A DNA stretch of 64,000 bases from Prosopocoilus inquinatus (GCA_036172665.1 CM069870.1:22728001-22792000); one strand, 5' to 3'. Shown: positions 49,331 through 61,239, numbered from the stretch's first letter. The notes: generated by a model not told the origin, from the letters alone. Program-made: numbers and translations.

Positions 49331-50819
49331 ATATACACTGTGTCCACATTTCGATGCTCACCATTGGCATCTCGGTTATTAGAAGACATAGACCAATCTC
49401 ATTTCAAATTCACCATAACTTTTTTAATTTTAAGATAATTTAAGAAAACCAAAATTTGACGATTTCAATATTCCTTAGGAACTCGATAACACTTGACCTG
49501 ACCTCTTCTAAACTTTTACATTGTTCAGACACTTTTTTAAGACAAAGTTTTTGATGCAAACAGAAACCTCCGATTGTCATTTGTTTTCAAGTTATTAACG
49601 CTAACTTTTGTTTTTCATGGGACACCCATATTAGGTTTTTGGTTAGTTAGATAGTCTTTAAGAGCTTTTCAACGATACATAACATACCCGAAAAATTTTT
49701 TATTTTTGGGGGAGATATTAACATAAACATAAATTAATCCCTTAAGAAATTAGTAGGCTATGGAATTAAACACCAATGAGAAAGCTTAAAGAAATGCTAA
49801 GTATGCTGTAAAATAACGAAATGATAATAAAAGTCATAAAAGAAAAAAAAGTACAGAAAGCGTACCAAATGTTCAAGTTCACTTAAAGAAACTGTTTAAT
49901 ATGACGACCATTCTTTTCCACACACTTTTGACACCTTATTCTAACAGAGTTTCAGATACTACAAAGTGTGTTTTCGTTTAATGATCTCAGCACATCCAGA
50001 ATTCTTTGTTCTAAAATTCCCCGAGCTCTTGGCGGTGCAAAATTAAATACTTCGTTTTTAGTGGTACCCCATAAATGAAAGTCAAGGGGGGGTAAGGTCG
50101 GGCGATCTCGCAAACAATTGTACTGGTCCATTATTTGAAAGCACTCATAAATATTTTCTCTCAAAAAATGTACGCAACGACTGTGATGGGTCAGGTAACC
50201 ATCCTGCTGGAACCAGATGTTCTCCATGTCGTCAGGATTAATAATTTGTTTTGAAGCAGGTACTTTTCGTTTGTTAGTAGTTCCAAATATCTGTTACGTC
50301 AATATCGTTTCGTTATTTTACAGTATTGAGTGTTTAATTTCATAGCTTACTAATTTCATAAGGGACTAATTTATGTTTTTATTAATATCTCCCCTAAAAA
50401 TAAAAATTTTTCGGGTATGTTATACATCGTTGAAAAGCTCTGTTTATAGACTATCTAGCTAACCAAAAATCTAATATGGGTGCCAAATGAAAAACAAAAG
50501 TTAGCGCTAATAACTTGAAAACATGTGGCAATCGGAGGTTTCTGTTTGCATCAAAAAATTTGTCTTAAAAAAGTGTCTGAACAATGTAAAAGTTGAGAAG
50601 AGGTCAGGTCAGGTGTTATCGAGTTATTGAGGAATATTGAAATCGTCAAATTTTGGTTTTCTTAAATTATCTTAAAATTTAAAAAAGTTATGGTGAATTT
50701 GAAATGAGATTTGTTGCGAGCATTGAATTCTGCAAAACATTCCCCATTTAACCATTACTCTATATCTTCTAATAACCGAAATGCCAATGGTGAGCATCGA
50801 AATGTGGACACAGTATATA
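49331..50819. mobile_element. 1.5-kb foldback transposon with transposase remnant
   Basis: Arms of about 490 bp (49331-49823 and 50305-50819) mirror each other: actgtgtccacatttcgatg, ttttcaacgatacataaca, tgtaaaataacgaaa and complements. The centre encodes a decayed DDE transposase C-terminus on the minus strand. Inference: a short-lived autonomous-type element reduced to a foldback. Its architecture matches the two giant palindromes at 32 and 36 kb, but the termini differ. Confidence 0.8.
49883..50227 (-). pseudogene. Mariner/DDE_3-type transposase C-terminal remnant
   Basis: The minus-strand frame at 49952-50227 reads ENIWFQQDG..THH, LPPLDFHLWGTTKNEVF and later segments. These match the WFQQDGAPAH and PLDFFLWG blocks of Tc1/mariner-superfamily (DDE_3) transposases common in arthropods. 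The invariant second Asp of the QQDG block is present. After an in-frame stop the same frame continues with a typical C-terminal segment to 49883. Upstream homology to about 50310 is in another frame. It is therefore non-functional. It lies between the palindrome arms. Confidence 0.8.
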
Positions 50820-51660
50820 TCCTTTTTTTGTGTTAAGTTTTTGGCGTAGAAAGATTTATTTTTAAAAAATGTCCCTTTATTGTTGTCGTACACAAACCAA
50901 CCAATATCCGTTGTAAACCGCTATGTAATACAAATCGATTTCCAAACTGTATATTTATGTATAATTTTGTCCAATGTGTTTAATTCTGACCGCATTCTTT
51001 AGCGGACGCCTTGTATTATACAAATAAGTGTGTGACAAGTGAAAACCTTCACGTGCAAGGCAGTGTTGCCAACTCACAAAATTTTCAAACTTTGTTCTTC
51101 TTCGAAAAGAAATCGTATTTTGTTGATGAAAATCGTACCCACACTTGACGTTTAACTAGTATCGTGAGTCGCTAAAATTACCACGTTACCTTACGGTAAA
51201 TTTCCATTGTTACCGGCAAGGTACCATTCATTTGTTACCGCATGTTACCTCAGGTGTCAAAATAAGGTAATTTCGAGTTGCACACTTGCAAAACGCAAGT
51301 AAGCCAATGAAACAAATGGTCATGGAATATTTTTGATTACTTAAGAAAAACGTAAATACTAAAAAAAAAGTAAATAAATATTTCCTAACCTAAAATGATT
51401 TTCGTTGACACATGAATTTATTTAGTGGAAATGCATAATATTAAGTATTGGAAAGCTGATTATTAACAAAAGATAAAAATATAATGTGTATTCGATATCA
51501 AATTAATCAGAAAATTGAGTAAAAGTCACATTTTTAGTTAAAAGTGTAATTGGTAACTCCGACGCGAGATGTCGCCACTCGAGCTGTAATTGGTAATATT
51601 ACGGTAACATTACGGGTAAGGTAACAATAAAAATAAATTACCGGTAATTTAACAACACTA
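50820..51660. other. Intron DNA, possible CAGTGTTG element
   Basis: cagtgttgccaactcac near 51062 and an opposite aacaacactac near 51652 could be termini. Both sides carry gttacc/ggtaac-rich subterminal sequence (51180-51260, 51545-51650). No clear target duplication. Confidence 0.4.
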
Positions 51661-53060
51661 CGTTTAACAAAAACAAAAGTAAATTTTTCTACGGACTGTT
51701 TTTTCAGTTAAAAAAGAAATCGAGCTCAAATATTCCCCCCTCCCCCTTAACTTTTTTTGCGATTGTAATTTGTTTATGGATTGTTCCGGGTTATTGTATA
51801 GTAGTAATAAAAATAAAAGTGATTTTTTCTGTGGACTGTTTTCTTGAGTTAAAAAGAAAATCGAGCTCGAATATTTCCCCGACCCTTTTTGATTACTTTT
51901 GCGATCGTCATTTGTTCCTCAAGTGTTACGAGTTCGAAATTCGTCCTTGAATATTCCCGTCACTTTTTGAAACTGTTTTTTTGTTGCTGCTGCTGTTTTA
52001 CACTTGAAAAGGTTAATGTGTAGTAATAAAAACAAAAGTGAATTTTTCTGTCATTTTTCGTCATTTTTTATCGATCCCCCTCACCCTCTTTACGATCGTC
52101 ATTTGTTTATGGACTGTTCCGAGTTACTGTAAATAAGACAAAAGTGAATTTTTCTATGGGTTGTTTTCTTGAGTAAAAAAAAAACAATCGAGCTCGAATA
52201 TTTCTCCACCTCTTTTTGATTTCTTTTGGGATCGTCATTTGTTCGTTGATCGTTTCGAGTTGAAAATTCGTCCTTGAATATTCCCGTCACTTTTTGAAAT
52301 TTAAGTTTCTTCTTTTTGTTGTGTTGCACTCGGAAAGGACGAATCGCGGTAGTTTCGAATTAGGATCGTTTTTCTTCTCATTTTTTTTTATTCGTTTAGT
52401 TCATGTTCTGTGAAATTATTATTTTTTCCTTCGTGTAAAGATCACGCTTTCGTCGTTTGCTTTCCTCTCTCTTCTTTCACTCGATCGTCATCTTTGTTCT
52501 TCTTGCTGCTCGATTGCTTCGGTTTTTCTTCTTCGCCTTTTGAAGTCGTCGTTGTTTTTTTCTTTTTAATTTCGATTAAATATATTTTTTTTGGTTCTAT
52601 TTTATGTTGTACCAGTTACGTTCCTTGAAATTAAATAGTCAAAAATTTTCTCCACCCCGAATATTACGATCGCCGTTTTGCTTCTCTCACTCTCTTTAGG
52701 AATTTTTATTTTTTTATTTCTTCTGAGATTTCGATAGAGAGTCTTGATCGTCAACGCGAACGTAGTTCTTTTCTTTCTTAGTTTTGAGTGAACGGTCAAG
52801 TTGCATAAAATCGTCAAGTCAGCGGTCCGACTAAACCCTCTGACCAATTAACAATTGAGAAAAGTGATCACGTGATTTGGTCTGACCACTTCGACCGTTC
52901 ACTTACCGCAGACCAGGTTTTTTCATTTCGTAATGTTGCGATTGGATTTTGTTTTCCTGTCTCTCTCGATCGATCTTCATTCATTTCTTCTCTCTCGATC
53001 GTTCCTTATTTTTTTTCTTTGTTTTGAAGTCAGAAATTGCGATTTTTTTCTTTCGTAAAT
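51660..53060. repeat. T-rich minisatellite, 140-160-bp style units
   Basis: Recurring blocks agtgaatttttctgtggact, gttttcttgagttaaaaa, atcgagctcgaatattt and cgatcgtcatttgttc near 51680, 51825, 52020 and 52145, decaying to general T-rich DNA afterwards. Confidence 0.6.
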
Positions 53061-53310
53061 TGGAAATTTCGAATTTCATTACTGTTGGCAGCACTGCTCG
53101 GCAATCAAATAGAAACGGCGCGGCGCGGACGTCATGTCATGTGCATCGGCAATTAATGTGTGTGGTTGACCATTCTTTACCGATTACGCCTGATACGCCA
53201 AGATATACACAGAAAACTTGAATTTTATTTATTTTTGCGGAGAACGGAAGTATTTATTTATTCTATTTAAGTGTCTTTCTTGTAATAAAAGCGTTTCCCA
53301 CGAAGACAAT

Positions 53311-53780
53311 GAGCAAATAAAAAACACGTCACTTTTGAATTTTGACTGTAACTCGAGAACGCGTTCGTCGATTGTTTTTGGGTAAACGGCTTGGAAAGCT
53401 GAGAAAAAGCTCTGTAAATCCCACGCTTAAATTGAATTCAAAAATTACAAGCATATCGCTAGGGGAGGGAGAGACCTTCGGGTAATGAGCAAATAAAAAC
53501 CGCGTCGCTTTTGAATTTTGATTGTAATTCAAAAAAAGCGTTCGTCGATTGTTTTTTGGTAAACGGCGTTGGAAAGCTGAGAAGAAGCTCTGTAAATCCC
53601 ACGCTTAAATTGAATTAAAAAAATATAAGTGATATCGCGAGGGGAGGGAGAGACCATCGGGTAATGAGCAAGAAAACGCGTCGCTTTTGAATTTTGGTTG
53701 TAACTCAGAAACACTTTCGTCGATCGTTTTCTTTTTTTTTTTGGTAAAAGACGTCGGAAAGCCTCGAAAGACAAATTTAT
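53311..53780. repeat. 178-bp tandem array, forward orientation
   Basis: The marker gagcaaataaaaa or a variant lies at 53311, 53487 and 53666 (176 and 179 bp apart), each followed by cttttgaattttg and gcgttcgtcgattgtttt. The frames on the minus strand are repeat translations. Confidence 0.8.
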
Positions 53781-53851
53781 TTGGAAAATGCATCCACTTT
53801 CCCTTTTGCAGTTGTTGCCCACCCGTAGTAAATCATCACGAACCGCCACTG
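53781..53851. mobile_element. hAT-like right terminus, CAGTGGCGG family
   Basis: Ends acgaaccgccactg at 53851. It mirrors the terminus starting at 55009, including gtgggcaacaact and ccaaataaattt. The left end of this element was not found; the tandem array 53311-53780 is probably its interior. Confidence 0.55.
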
Positions 53852-54073
53852 GTCAAATAGTCGTTTGGAGAGTAAACATAAACAGCCAACGGTTGTGGTT
53901 ATGCAATTTAATAGTAGTAGCTTTTAATTAAATAATCCTGTTCGTAAGTATACAGAATTTTACAGATCAGTATTTTTAAGTCAACAAAAAATCAAGAAAT
54001 CTAATAAGCGTCAGTTATGTTTTGTTTACCCTCCAAACAGTCCAGTAGAAGTCTGCTTAAGTATAACACTGAT
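53852..54073. other. No gene seen
   Basis: AT-rich intron DNA between hAT-like ends. It contains the near-identical motif gtttggagagtaaacataaa and ttgtttaccctccaaac (53862, 54022), a possible inverted repeat of 170-190 bp. Confidence 0.35.
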
Positions 54074-54337
54074 GCCCGATTTCTTCATCTCCTGACAAAT
54101 TTATCTGCCAGGTATTATCTTTGGAAACCATTGTATCGATAATACTTTTCGAGGATGATACTACCTGGCAGATACATTTATTTGTAGGTGAAGAAATCGG
54201 ACCTGAATTATGCCCGATTTCTTCACCTCTTGATAAGTTTAGCTGCCAGGTAATATCCTCGGAAACTATTATCAATACAATAGTTTCCAATGATAATACC
54301 TGGCAGATAAGTTTATCAGGAGGTGAAGAAATCGGCC
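54074..54337. mobile_element. Two tandem palindromic MITEs (GCCCGATTTCTTCACC)
   Basis: Units 54074-54200 and 54212-54337 are each a palindrome of about 127 bp with gcccgatttcttcacctc, ctgccaggtaatat and complements. The head-to-tail arrangement of two complete palindromes is unusual. Termini resemble the TTA-flanked MITE at 36023-36148. Confidence 0.75.
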
Positions 54338-55008
54338 ATAAATGTTTTAAACCGTTCGAGTCAATCTAACTTAGGTTTAGAGAATGTATTTCTGTAACGC
54401 CACTTTGTTGGTTGCAGTAACGTAAATATCATTAGTTTTGACACTGACATTTGGCAGCAGTGGCAGCACCTACATTTTGTGAAATAACGCCCACGTAAAT
54501 ACCTATTTACCTGATTAAATTTTGTCTAACCAGGAAAATTTTCTCGCATTAAACTTAAACTTGAATGTTCGTAAAACTTGCTGTTTTACTTTTGTTTGGA
54601 AGGCTTGTTAAAAAAATGCCCGTCTTCTTTTCAAAACTAAAGCTTCATTCACAACCTAATAATTTACTCATATAACATAAATTAAAACGTAAACTTGTAA
54701 TTATACTTTTAGTGTTAGAATCTGCCAGAATGGCGTGCACGTCAAGGTTAAGTAACTGGAGGAGTAACAAGCGAGCAGGAAACGAGCCAATTTTCGGACG
54801 CGTATTCCCCTTTCTTGTATGGCAAAGATAAAGAGCACCATACTAGAGAACACAACATGTGTGTGATAAAATGCGCGATGCTCTACATTCCTTTCGTTTT
54901 GCCATACTGCAGGCCTGCGGCCAGACCGGTTTTCAGTAATACCGTCATTGGTAATACGTAACACGTTGTACGATAGTACGTCCTCCATATGCTTAACCTC
55001 AATGATGT
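54338..55008. other. No gene seen
   Basis: Intron DNA. The 115-codon minus frame at 54701-55048 does not resemble a family I know and overlaps the hAT-like end. Confidence 0.35.
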
Positions 55009-55560
55009 CAGTGGCGGCTCGTGATGACTTACTGCAGGTGGGCAACAACTACAAAAGGAAAATTGGGTGAATTTTCCAAATAAATTTGTTTCTCGGGGCT
55101 TGTAATTTCTGAACTAAGTTTAAGTGTGAAACAGAGCTTTTTCTCAACTTTCCAACGCCTTTTACCAAAAAACAACCGACGAACGCGTTCTTGAGTTACA
55201 ATCAAAATTCAAAAGCGTCGTGTTTTTTATTTGCTCAGTTAACTCAACGTCTCTCCCTCTCTTCGCGATCGCGCTTGTAATTTTTGAATCAAATTTAAGC
55301 GGGAAATGTATAGAATTTTTTCTTGGCTTTCCAACGCCTTTTACCAAAAAACAATCGACGAACGCGTTCTGGAGTTACAATCAAAATTCAAAAGCAAAGC
55401 ATATTTGCTCAATTAACTGAATGCGTCTCCCTCCCCTTGTGATTGCGCTTGTAATTTTCGAATCCAATTTAAGCGGGGGTTTAACAGAGCCCTTTCTCAG
55501 CTTTCCAACGCCTTTTACAAAAAAAAAAATCGGCGAACGCGTAGTCACCTTGTATGGATG
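55009..55560. repeat. hAT-like left terminus plus inverted 178-bp array
   Basis: Starts cagtggcggctcgtgatg, then carries the reverse complement of the 53311-53780 array in about three units (ttccaacgccttttaccaaa at about 55149, 55329 and 55504). Together with 53311-53851 it forms a large inverted pair around a 1.1-kb centre. Confidence 0.65.
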
Positions 55561-55803
55561 ATGACATTGTCAAATGGTCAAGTCAACACAAGCTACAAAA
55601 TTCATACTTTAATTTTTTTTTAAAGAAACCACCACTTCCTAAAGTGAAACTTTAGTGGGTATAACAGGAAATTTTGACACGTTTTGATAAAAAGCAAAAA
55701 AAACTCTAGACAGTTACAGTTTTCTGTAATTTTTCTTTGTCCGAAACGGTACACTATAAACACGACTTTAGAGGAAACACTTACATATTTCGAAAACTTT
55801 CAA

Positions 55804-55900
55804 TGTGAATTCACATTGCACGTAAAAACCTACCAATGAGAATCTGATTTGCGTAAGTTCCTTTTCGTTTTCATTTTTACGTGTAATGTAAATTCACACT
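55804..55900. mobile_element. 97-bp palindromic MITE (GTGAATTCACATT)
   Basis: Arms gtgaattcacattgcacgta and a diverged complement around a centre near 55845. Confidence 0.55.
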
Positions 55901-55918
55901 CATATTTGACAAGTTTAA

Positions 55919-58900
55919 GGCTGAGTTGCACCGACATCTGAAATTAAATGCCTTAATCCATGTTAGTTAATCTGTGATTAAAATTTAATTCATATTAAAA
56001 CAAACGCTGTTGCACCGACATATTTTTAACTTGAATTAGTTGATTTGCAACGTCACTAACACGATATCGAAACTGTGACGTTTAGCATTACGATTGGCCA
56101 TTTATCCAGTTCGTTTATATCAAGTTTGTACTTAAATGTGTCACTGGAAATGGAAAAGAGAGAACGCAGATGTAATGTTACGGATATTATTTTCACATGC
56201 GCATAGACGATGGCGCCAATCACTCTGGGAAATCGTCATACTTGATGAAATACATCAATAATTTTGTTAATTTTCATTGATGCCTGGGCCATATATATAA
56301 ATTCTCTGGAATTTGCATCAATTTGCTTTGTGAAAATATTCTACTGAGTTGAAGGTCCGCAACTTTCGTATGTGTCTGTTAATCTGTCCTGAAGATATTA
56401 ATATGATCCGATAAAACTTGCTGAAAACTTTCAGTAGCAAAAAATCGCAAAGTAATCAGTAACTGAGTAATTGCTGATATTGGAAAATTTCTATTTGTTG
56501 TAAGCTCTAATGCAGTGTTTCTCGACCTAAGTTCAGCAAAGGGGTGTTTGGGTTCCTTCGCAAATAAAAACGAACATCACACCACAAAAAAATGTCATGT
56601 AAAAGTAGCATAATGTCGATATTTTGATGAAACATTATTTCATATTTTAGTGCTAAGGGGGTCCCTAAGAAAAAAATATAAGGACTGTAGGATCCTCGCT
56701 TTCGTTTCTTGCACCACTTCTTTTGAAAATCTTTAACGCATCTTAAAATCTACATCAGCGTAAATCAATAACGGTTTAGTCCCTTTTTTTTTGAAATTTT
56801 CGGTCTTGGTATAATCTGAATCCGAGGATCAACCGTAAGAATCTCTTTCTTCAGAGGAAGACATAATTTGTATTTCCAGTACATCCCAATACACTAATAA
56901 ACGCTTTTGGCTGAGTTGCTGACTGACATATGATGACTGACAGCTGAAATTTATGCATTAATTTGTGTTAGTTAATCCGTGATTAAAACATAATTCATGT
57001 TAAAACAAACGCTGTTGCACCGACGTATATTTAACTTGAATTAGTTGATTTCCGATTAAGGTGAAACGTCATTAGTATAGATGACGTGTCACGAGTAAGT
57101 ATGACGTTACTGTTATGGTTTGTCATTATCCAGTCCGTTTTATCCGATAGTCAATTTGTCACTTGCGGCTTTTCTTTTAAAAAGGGAACGTTAAACCAAC
57201 TTCGTTAATTTAAATTAAATTCATAATAGCAGTTAACTCTTGTTCGATGAATTATAATATTCTTTATTATTAGTATTAATGTAATTAACTAATGTAAACT
57301 TAAATAAATATAAAAATATACCGTCAATGTTTAGAATTTAAAAAAATATTAGTTCTGGCTTAATTAAAACAGCATTTTGTAGCTGAAGTAAGTACTTTAT
57401 TGACCGTGAAATTTATAGGATAAAACTTGCCTAATTTATACTAAGCTTAAATGGTGTCTCCACAATTTTTGATAAGGGTGAGAAGCATCTCTAGCCGCAG
57501 AAACTATAAACGACAATGAACTGTATGGTTTAAGCTAGCCATAGTATTGTGATAGGCCCTCCAGTTTTCATAATGATTTAGTTTCACTTTTAGTTAAGAT
57601 AAAGAATGAAATAAGTTTTTAGTTGAGTACAATTTCATAAAGTTCTTGCTCTTTGGTAACTAATTAAATGATGTGACAAATAAAAGACTTTAGAAACAAG
57701 CTGAAAATATCTTGACGTATCCTAAACTGGTTGTTTGCTTTTGATAAAGCTGCTTGTTTCTAAAGTCTTTTATTTTTCTCATGAATTCTGTTAATATACT
57801 TCTCAGCATTTATTTTTGTTGGTTTTTGAATGCTTGACCAAACTATTAGGCGTGGGTTTGAATCGTTTCCTGGTATGTGTGGATTCTATGTGAGAAAAAC
57901 AATTTTCATGTGTCGGTGAGTGTACGGATTCTGACCGGTTCCTTGGAATTGGATTTTCTGCGTTTTCCGGGTTTAAATTGAATGCCGAAAGAGTTATAAA
58001 CATTTGTAAGTCGGTCGCAGTAGCCACAGGCAATATTAGTAACTAGCCAGCCGCCTCCTCAATGGAATGAATGGCTTACTCGAATTACTTGATCCCATTA
58101 GAACGAAAATACATGATTTATAACTTTGAAAAAGCAAAACAAAATAATTTCGTTGTCGTGGAAACAAAAATTGCCAAGTCACACGTATTCGGACTCACAA
58201 TGACCTGTATATTCTAAATATGTAAAAATGTAAAAGCCGTTCCAATTAGAATAAGAAAGTTGATTTAATTTTCGGTGAAACCGGAAGTCGTACGGTGGCC
58301 AGTGCTACGTCAGAAAATTTTTATTTAATTTATTTATTCCAAATTTTATGTAAAAAATTAAAATTCTAGAAGAGTGAACATTTAGCATGGACACTCTGTA
58401 TTGTATACTGGATTATTAGAATTTTTTCTTGTTTTGAACTACACTATCATCTGCCAAACTTTGTCCAGGTTTTTCAAAACACCCTGTATATTTTATGAAT
58501 TTACGTAATTTTTTAATTTTTAAAGAGAAATTTGTATTGTTATCAAATTATGTTAGTTCAACTACTAATTTCTTCGTGTTAAACAAACCACCGCTGCTTG
58601 TTCCAATATAATAATAATTTATTATTCATTTTTAATACATTTTCGGTCATAATCGTTCAGAGAATTCGTGATTAACGCTCTTGTATGCTTCAGAAATTTA
58701 TAATAAATCCTTTTAACTCGTGTTAGACACACTAATCGAACAATAATCACGAATTAACTAATTCAGATTTACTAATTAAGATTAGGACAAACTATGGTCG
58801 GTGCAACTCGAAAGTCTCTAATTCAGATTAGTTAATCTGTGTTAACGTTAATTGAGGCTGAAATTGCAGGTCGTTACTTGCCGAATCAACTAACTCAAGT

Positions 58901-59005
58901 TTGTTAATCATAGATTAGGGCAAATTAAGGTCGGTTAACTGAAAAGTCGCTAACTCAGATTAGTTAATCTGTGTTAACGTTAATCAAGGTTGGTGCAACT
59001 CAGTC
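55919..59005. mobile_element. Harbinger-like element, GGCTGAGTTGCACC termini
   Basis: Starts ggctgagttgcaccgac and ends ggttggtgcaactcagtc, with a perfect TAA duplication (55916-55918, 59006-59008). Subterminal gttagttaatctgtg-type repeats occur many times. Another left terminus (56909) and an internal right terminus (near 58805) show that a second member is nested or duplicated inside. A dispersed repeat (58085-58400) and a minus frame (57803-58033) are also inside, but no intact transposase. Confidence 0.7.
58085..58400. repeat. Dispersed repeat shared with 27625-27840
   Basis: Contains ttgatcccattagaacg, aaatatgtaaaaatgtaaa and tttcggtgaaaccggaagtc, in the same order as the other copy. 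Confidence 0.5.
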
Positions 59006-59139
59006 TAAAACTTTTGTAAACTCTGTGAAGTCTTATTTAAACAGTGCCAATTTGATGAAAGAAAAATTACAGGAAACTGTAATCGTTTTGTGTTTTGCAT
59101 TTTGAAACTGTTGATGCTGATTATTTTTATTTCTTGCAG

Positions 59140-59532
59140 CCTTCTCCAGCTCCCCTACGCAGTAGTTCACCCGATTATTTCCGCGGTGTTTCCCCCTACG
59201 TACAAGAAGTCGGTCCTCCGTGTAGAGAATACGAATATGTCGGCGTACCTCTTGAACCTCCGCCGTTACCACAAAACTACGAACCGGAAGAGGAAGAACA
59301 GGGACCGTCGACTGCCGAAATAATCGCCAACCAGTCGCAGGACTACATAGATGAGAAACTGGCAGAGTACCAACAAACTATTTATCAACTGCAAGGTAGG
59401 GACCGACTCCTATTTAAATTCGCAGAAATAGCAATTTCCAAGTACATTGACTTTACGGTCCGCATGTTTGCGCCCGAATGCCCGAATGTTTATGAAAGTA
59501 TGAAAGCTTGCGAAAGCAAACGCATCTTGTAA
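59140..59532 (+). CDS. Unknown protein, coding exon 2 (last exon)
   Basis: Starts after the acceptor tttcttgcag (AG at 59138-59139) and continues in phase 0 from exon 1, giving a 206-residue protein in total. The first part is Pro/Tyr/Ser-rich, followed by an acidic patch (PEEEEQ, residues 125-130). A predicted helical stretch at about residues 134-185 has heptad-like spacing (EIIANQSQDYIDEKLAEYQ, then LLFKFAEIAISKYIDF). It ends with a Cys-containing basic tail (C190, C200). Codon use is balanced and GC-richer than the repeats, supporting real coding. No domain is recognised. The helical C-terminus suggests a protein-interaction or oligomerisation module, which is inference only. The stop TAA is at 59530. 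Confidence 0.8.
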   Translation, partial: PSPAPLRSSSPDYFRGVSPYVQEVGPPCREYEYVGVPLEPPPLPQNYEPEEEEQGPSTAEIIANQSQDYIDEKLAEYQQTIYQLQGRDRLLFKFAEIAISKYIDFTVRMFAPECPNVYESMKACESKRIL

Positions 59533-59534
59533 AA

Positions 59535-59570
59535 TAAAAGCGTCTTTCCTTGGAGGCCGGAATAATAAAT
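59535..59570 (+). promoter_or_regulatory. Poly(A) signals of the two-exon gene
   Basis: AATAAA-type hexamers directly after the stop (about 59535) and in ggaataataaatattg (about 59562). Confidence 0.6.
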
Positions 59571-61239
59571 ATTGTTGCGCCTTAAGTCGTCTCATCTGTA
59601 CAGCTTTTATTTTTAACTTTCTTGGATTAAGTGCCGCGTTTCTTTCGGAAATTAGAAACAGTTAACTTCTGTACATTTTCTAAATTTACGAGTCGGGAAA
59701 GCATTAACAGTTTCAGCTTCGTTTGAAGTAAGCTGTAATCATCGGGAACTTTCAAATCTGTTTCGCTTAAATGTTTAGACAGTTTCTCTCCCTAAATAAC
59801 TATTTCATATTTTATTAAATTATTATTATTATTATCATTACTACGTTATAAATATTGATAATAGCAAGTCGTTCACTTCACGTATAGTACTATTTTTAAG
59901 CTTCAGTACAGCTATCTCATTTTGACTTTCGTGTAAAGCTTTGTCATCGGTTGCAGTCGGAAGTCACGTTGGGTTCTTAATTCAGATTGATCTGATTGAC
60001 GTAAGTACAACAAAAAAAAATAATCTGTATGAGTATGAAGGTACCTAAGTGATTATGATCGATTCGAATTATGTTTTTCGCGATCACTCACGTTAATAAA
60101 GCGAATGTTGAAGCAGATTAAATGACTTGTAAAACAGTTTTGGCCACAACATAGCGCTTAATAACTAGTTGGCGTCTTTCCAGTGGGTTACTTTAACCAA
60201 CCTGCGTGCGTTCGGAATATTGTATGTTAGAAAAAAAGGAATTCGTAAATTTGCAAATCAGATTAATATCAAATTGAGTGCTTTACTGCCAATAGATTTG
60301 AGTTTCTGGTTTGGGTTAAAAGTGACAAGTCTCTATTTTCCAATCGCCATTTTTTCTTTAAACTGTATATTTGGTGTGCTTCTGTGAATTAAGACGTGGA
60401 ACATGACTTTTAACATAACGTGCGTTCAAATACGAATGTACAACCAAGTTTGGTTCCATAAACGTATGTCGGAGCTGTACGGTTCTCGTAATACTTACTT
60501 GACGTTTTAAGGTTAAAGTAATTCTGTTGTGAAACTCTCTGTTTTTGTTATTTTTAATTAAAAATCGCTGTTTACTTTATAAAGGACGTTTTCATTTGAT
60601 GAAAAATTAAAATTTACGTTCGTAACAGAATAAAAGCCAACACTTTCTCTTTGTTGAAAATTGTAAGATTGTACCAAAATGGATTTGTTAAAGGGTTAGA
60701 GCATTAAGTGCGAGATTATGATCTAGGCGATTCTAAAATAAAATATTGAACAAGGCCGTCAAACTAATCATCCGGTTCCTCACAATTCGAAATAAACATG
60801 CACATTTTATTCCGGCGAAAAACATTCGAATAAAAAAAAACAACATGGTCATAGTTATATTTAGTATTTTACGCGATTATACAACTTCCGAAACACCTTG
60901 CAAATATAGCAGAACCAAAAAAGTACCTATTGTATGTTATACTTTGCAATGTCAGAATAATTTATTAGGTGTACACAATATTGCTAATAAATAATAACAT
61001 TAAATTAAATTAATAATTTAATTAGGATAATTTGTACGGTTTTAAAAAGCGTAAGTAATCGTATTTGGAAACAAATAAACGAGAACTTATGTTTCAAGAT
61101 AAACCTAATCTACAGGCCGATTCATTCATAATTAATAATAATATAATAATAATATCTAACGTAGAGAATGAAGACAAATATACCTTTCACTTCGAAATAT
61201 TAACTTGCAACTTGTATGTACAGTTGTCTAAGTATGTAC
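59571..61239. other. Gene-free region
   Basis: No gene or TE copy recognised. Short frames at 60169-60387 and 60746-60994 are not supported by similarity or codon pattern. Confidence 0.4.

Larger units (their letters stand above)
55683..59110. mobile_element. Tc1-like MITE split by a 3.1-kb insertion
   Basis: The left half (55683-55800, attacagttttctgtaat) and right half (59009-59110, attacaggaaactgtaat) are the two ends of one family member. They are separated by a small palindrome and the Harbinger-like element 55919-59005. The right end lies 30 bp before the splice acceptor. Confidence 0.65.
46782..59139 (+). other. 12.4-kb intron filled with transposable elements
   Basis: GTAAGT donor at 46782 and a ttatttcttgcag-type acceptor ending at 59139. 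Contents in order: Penelope-like element, palindromic MITE, SINE-like piece, mariner-type palindrome, T-rich arrays, 178-bp tandem arrays in inverted orientation, Harbinger-like MITEs and a 3.1-kb Harbinger-like element. The acceptor side directly follows a Tc1-like MITE end, near 59110. Confidence 0.8.

Noticed and set aside
54701..55048. 115-codon minus frame as a gene
   Set aside because: No similarity recognised and it runs into a transposon terminus.
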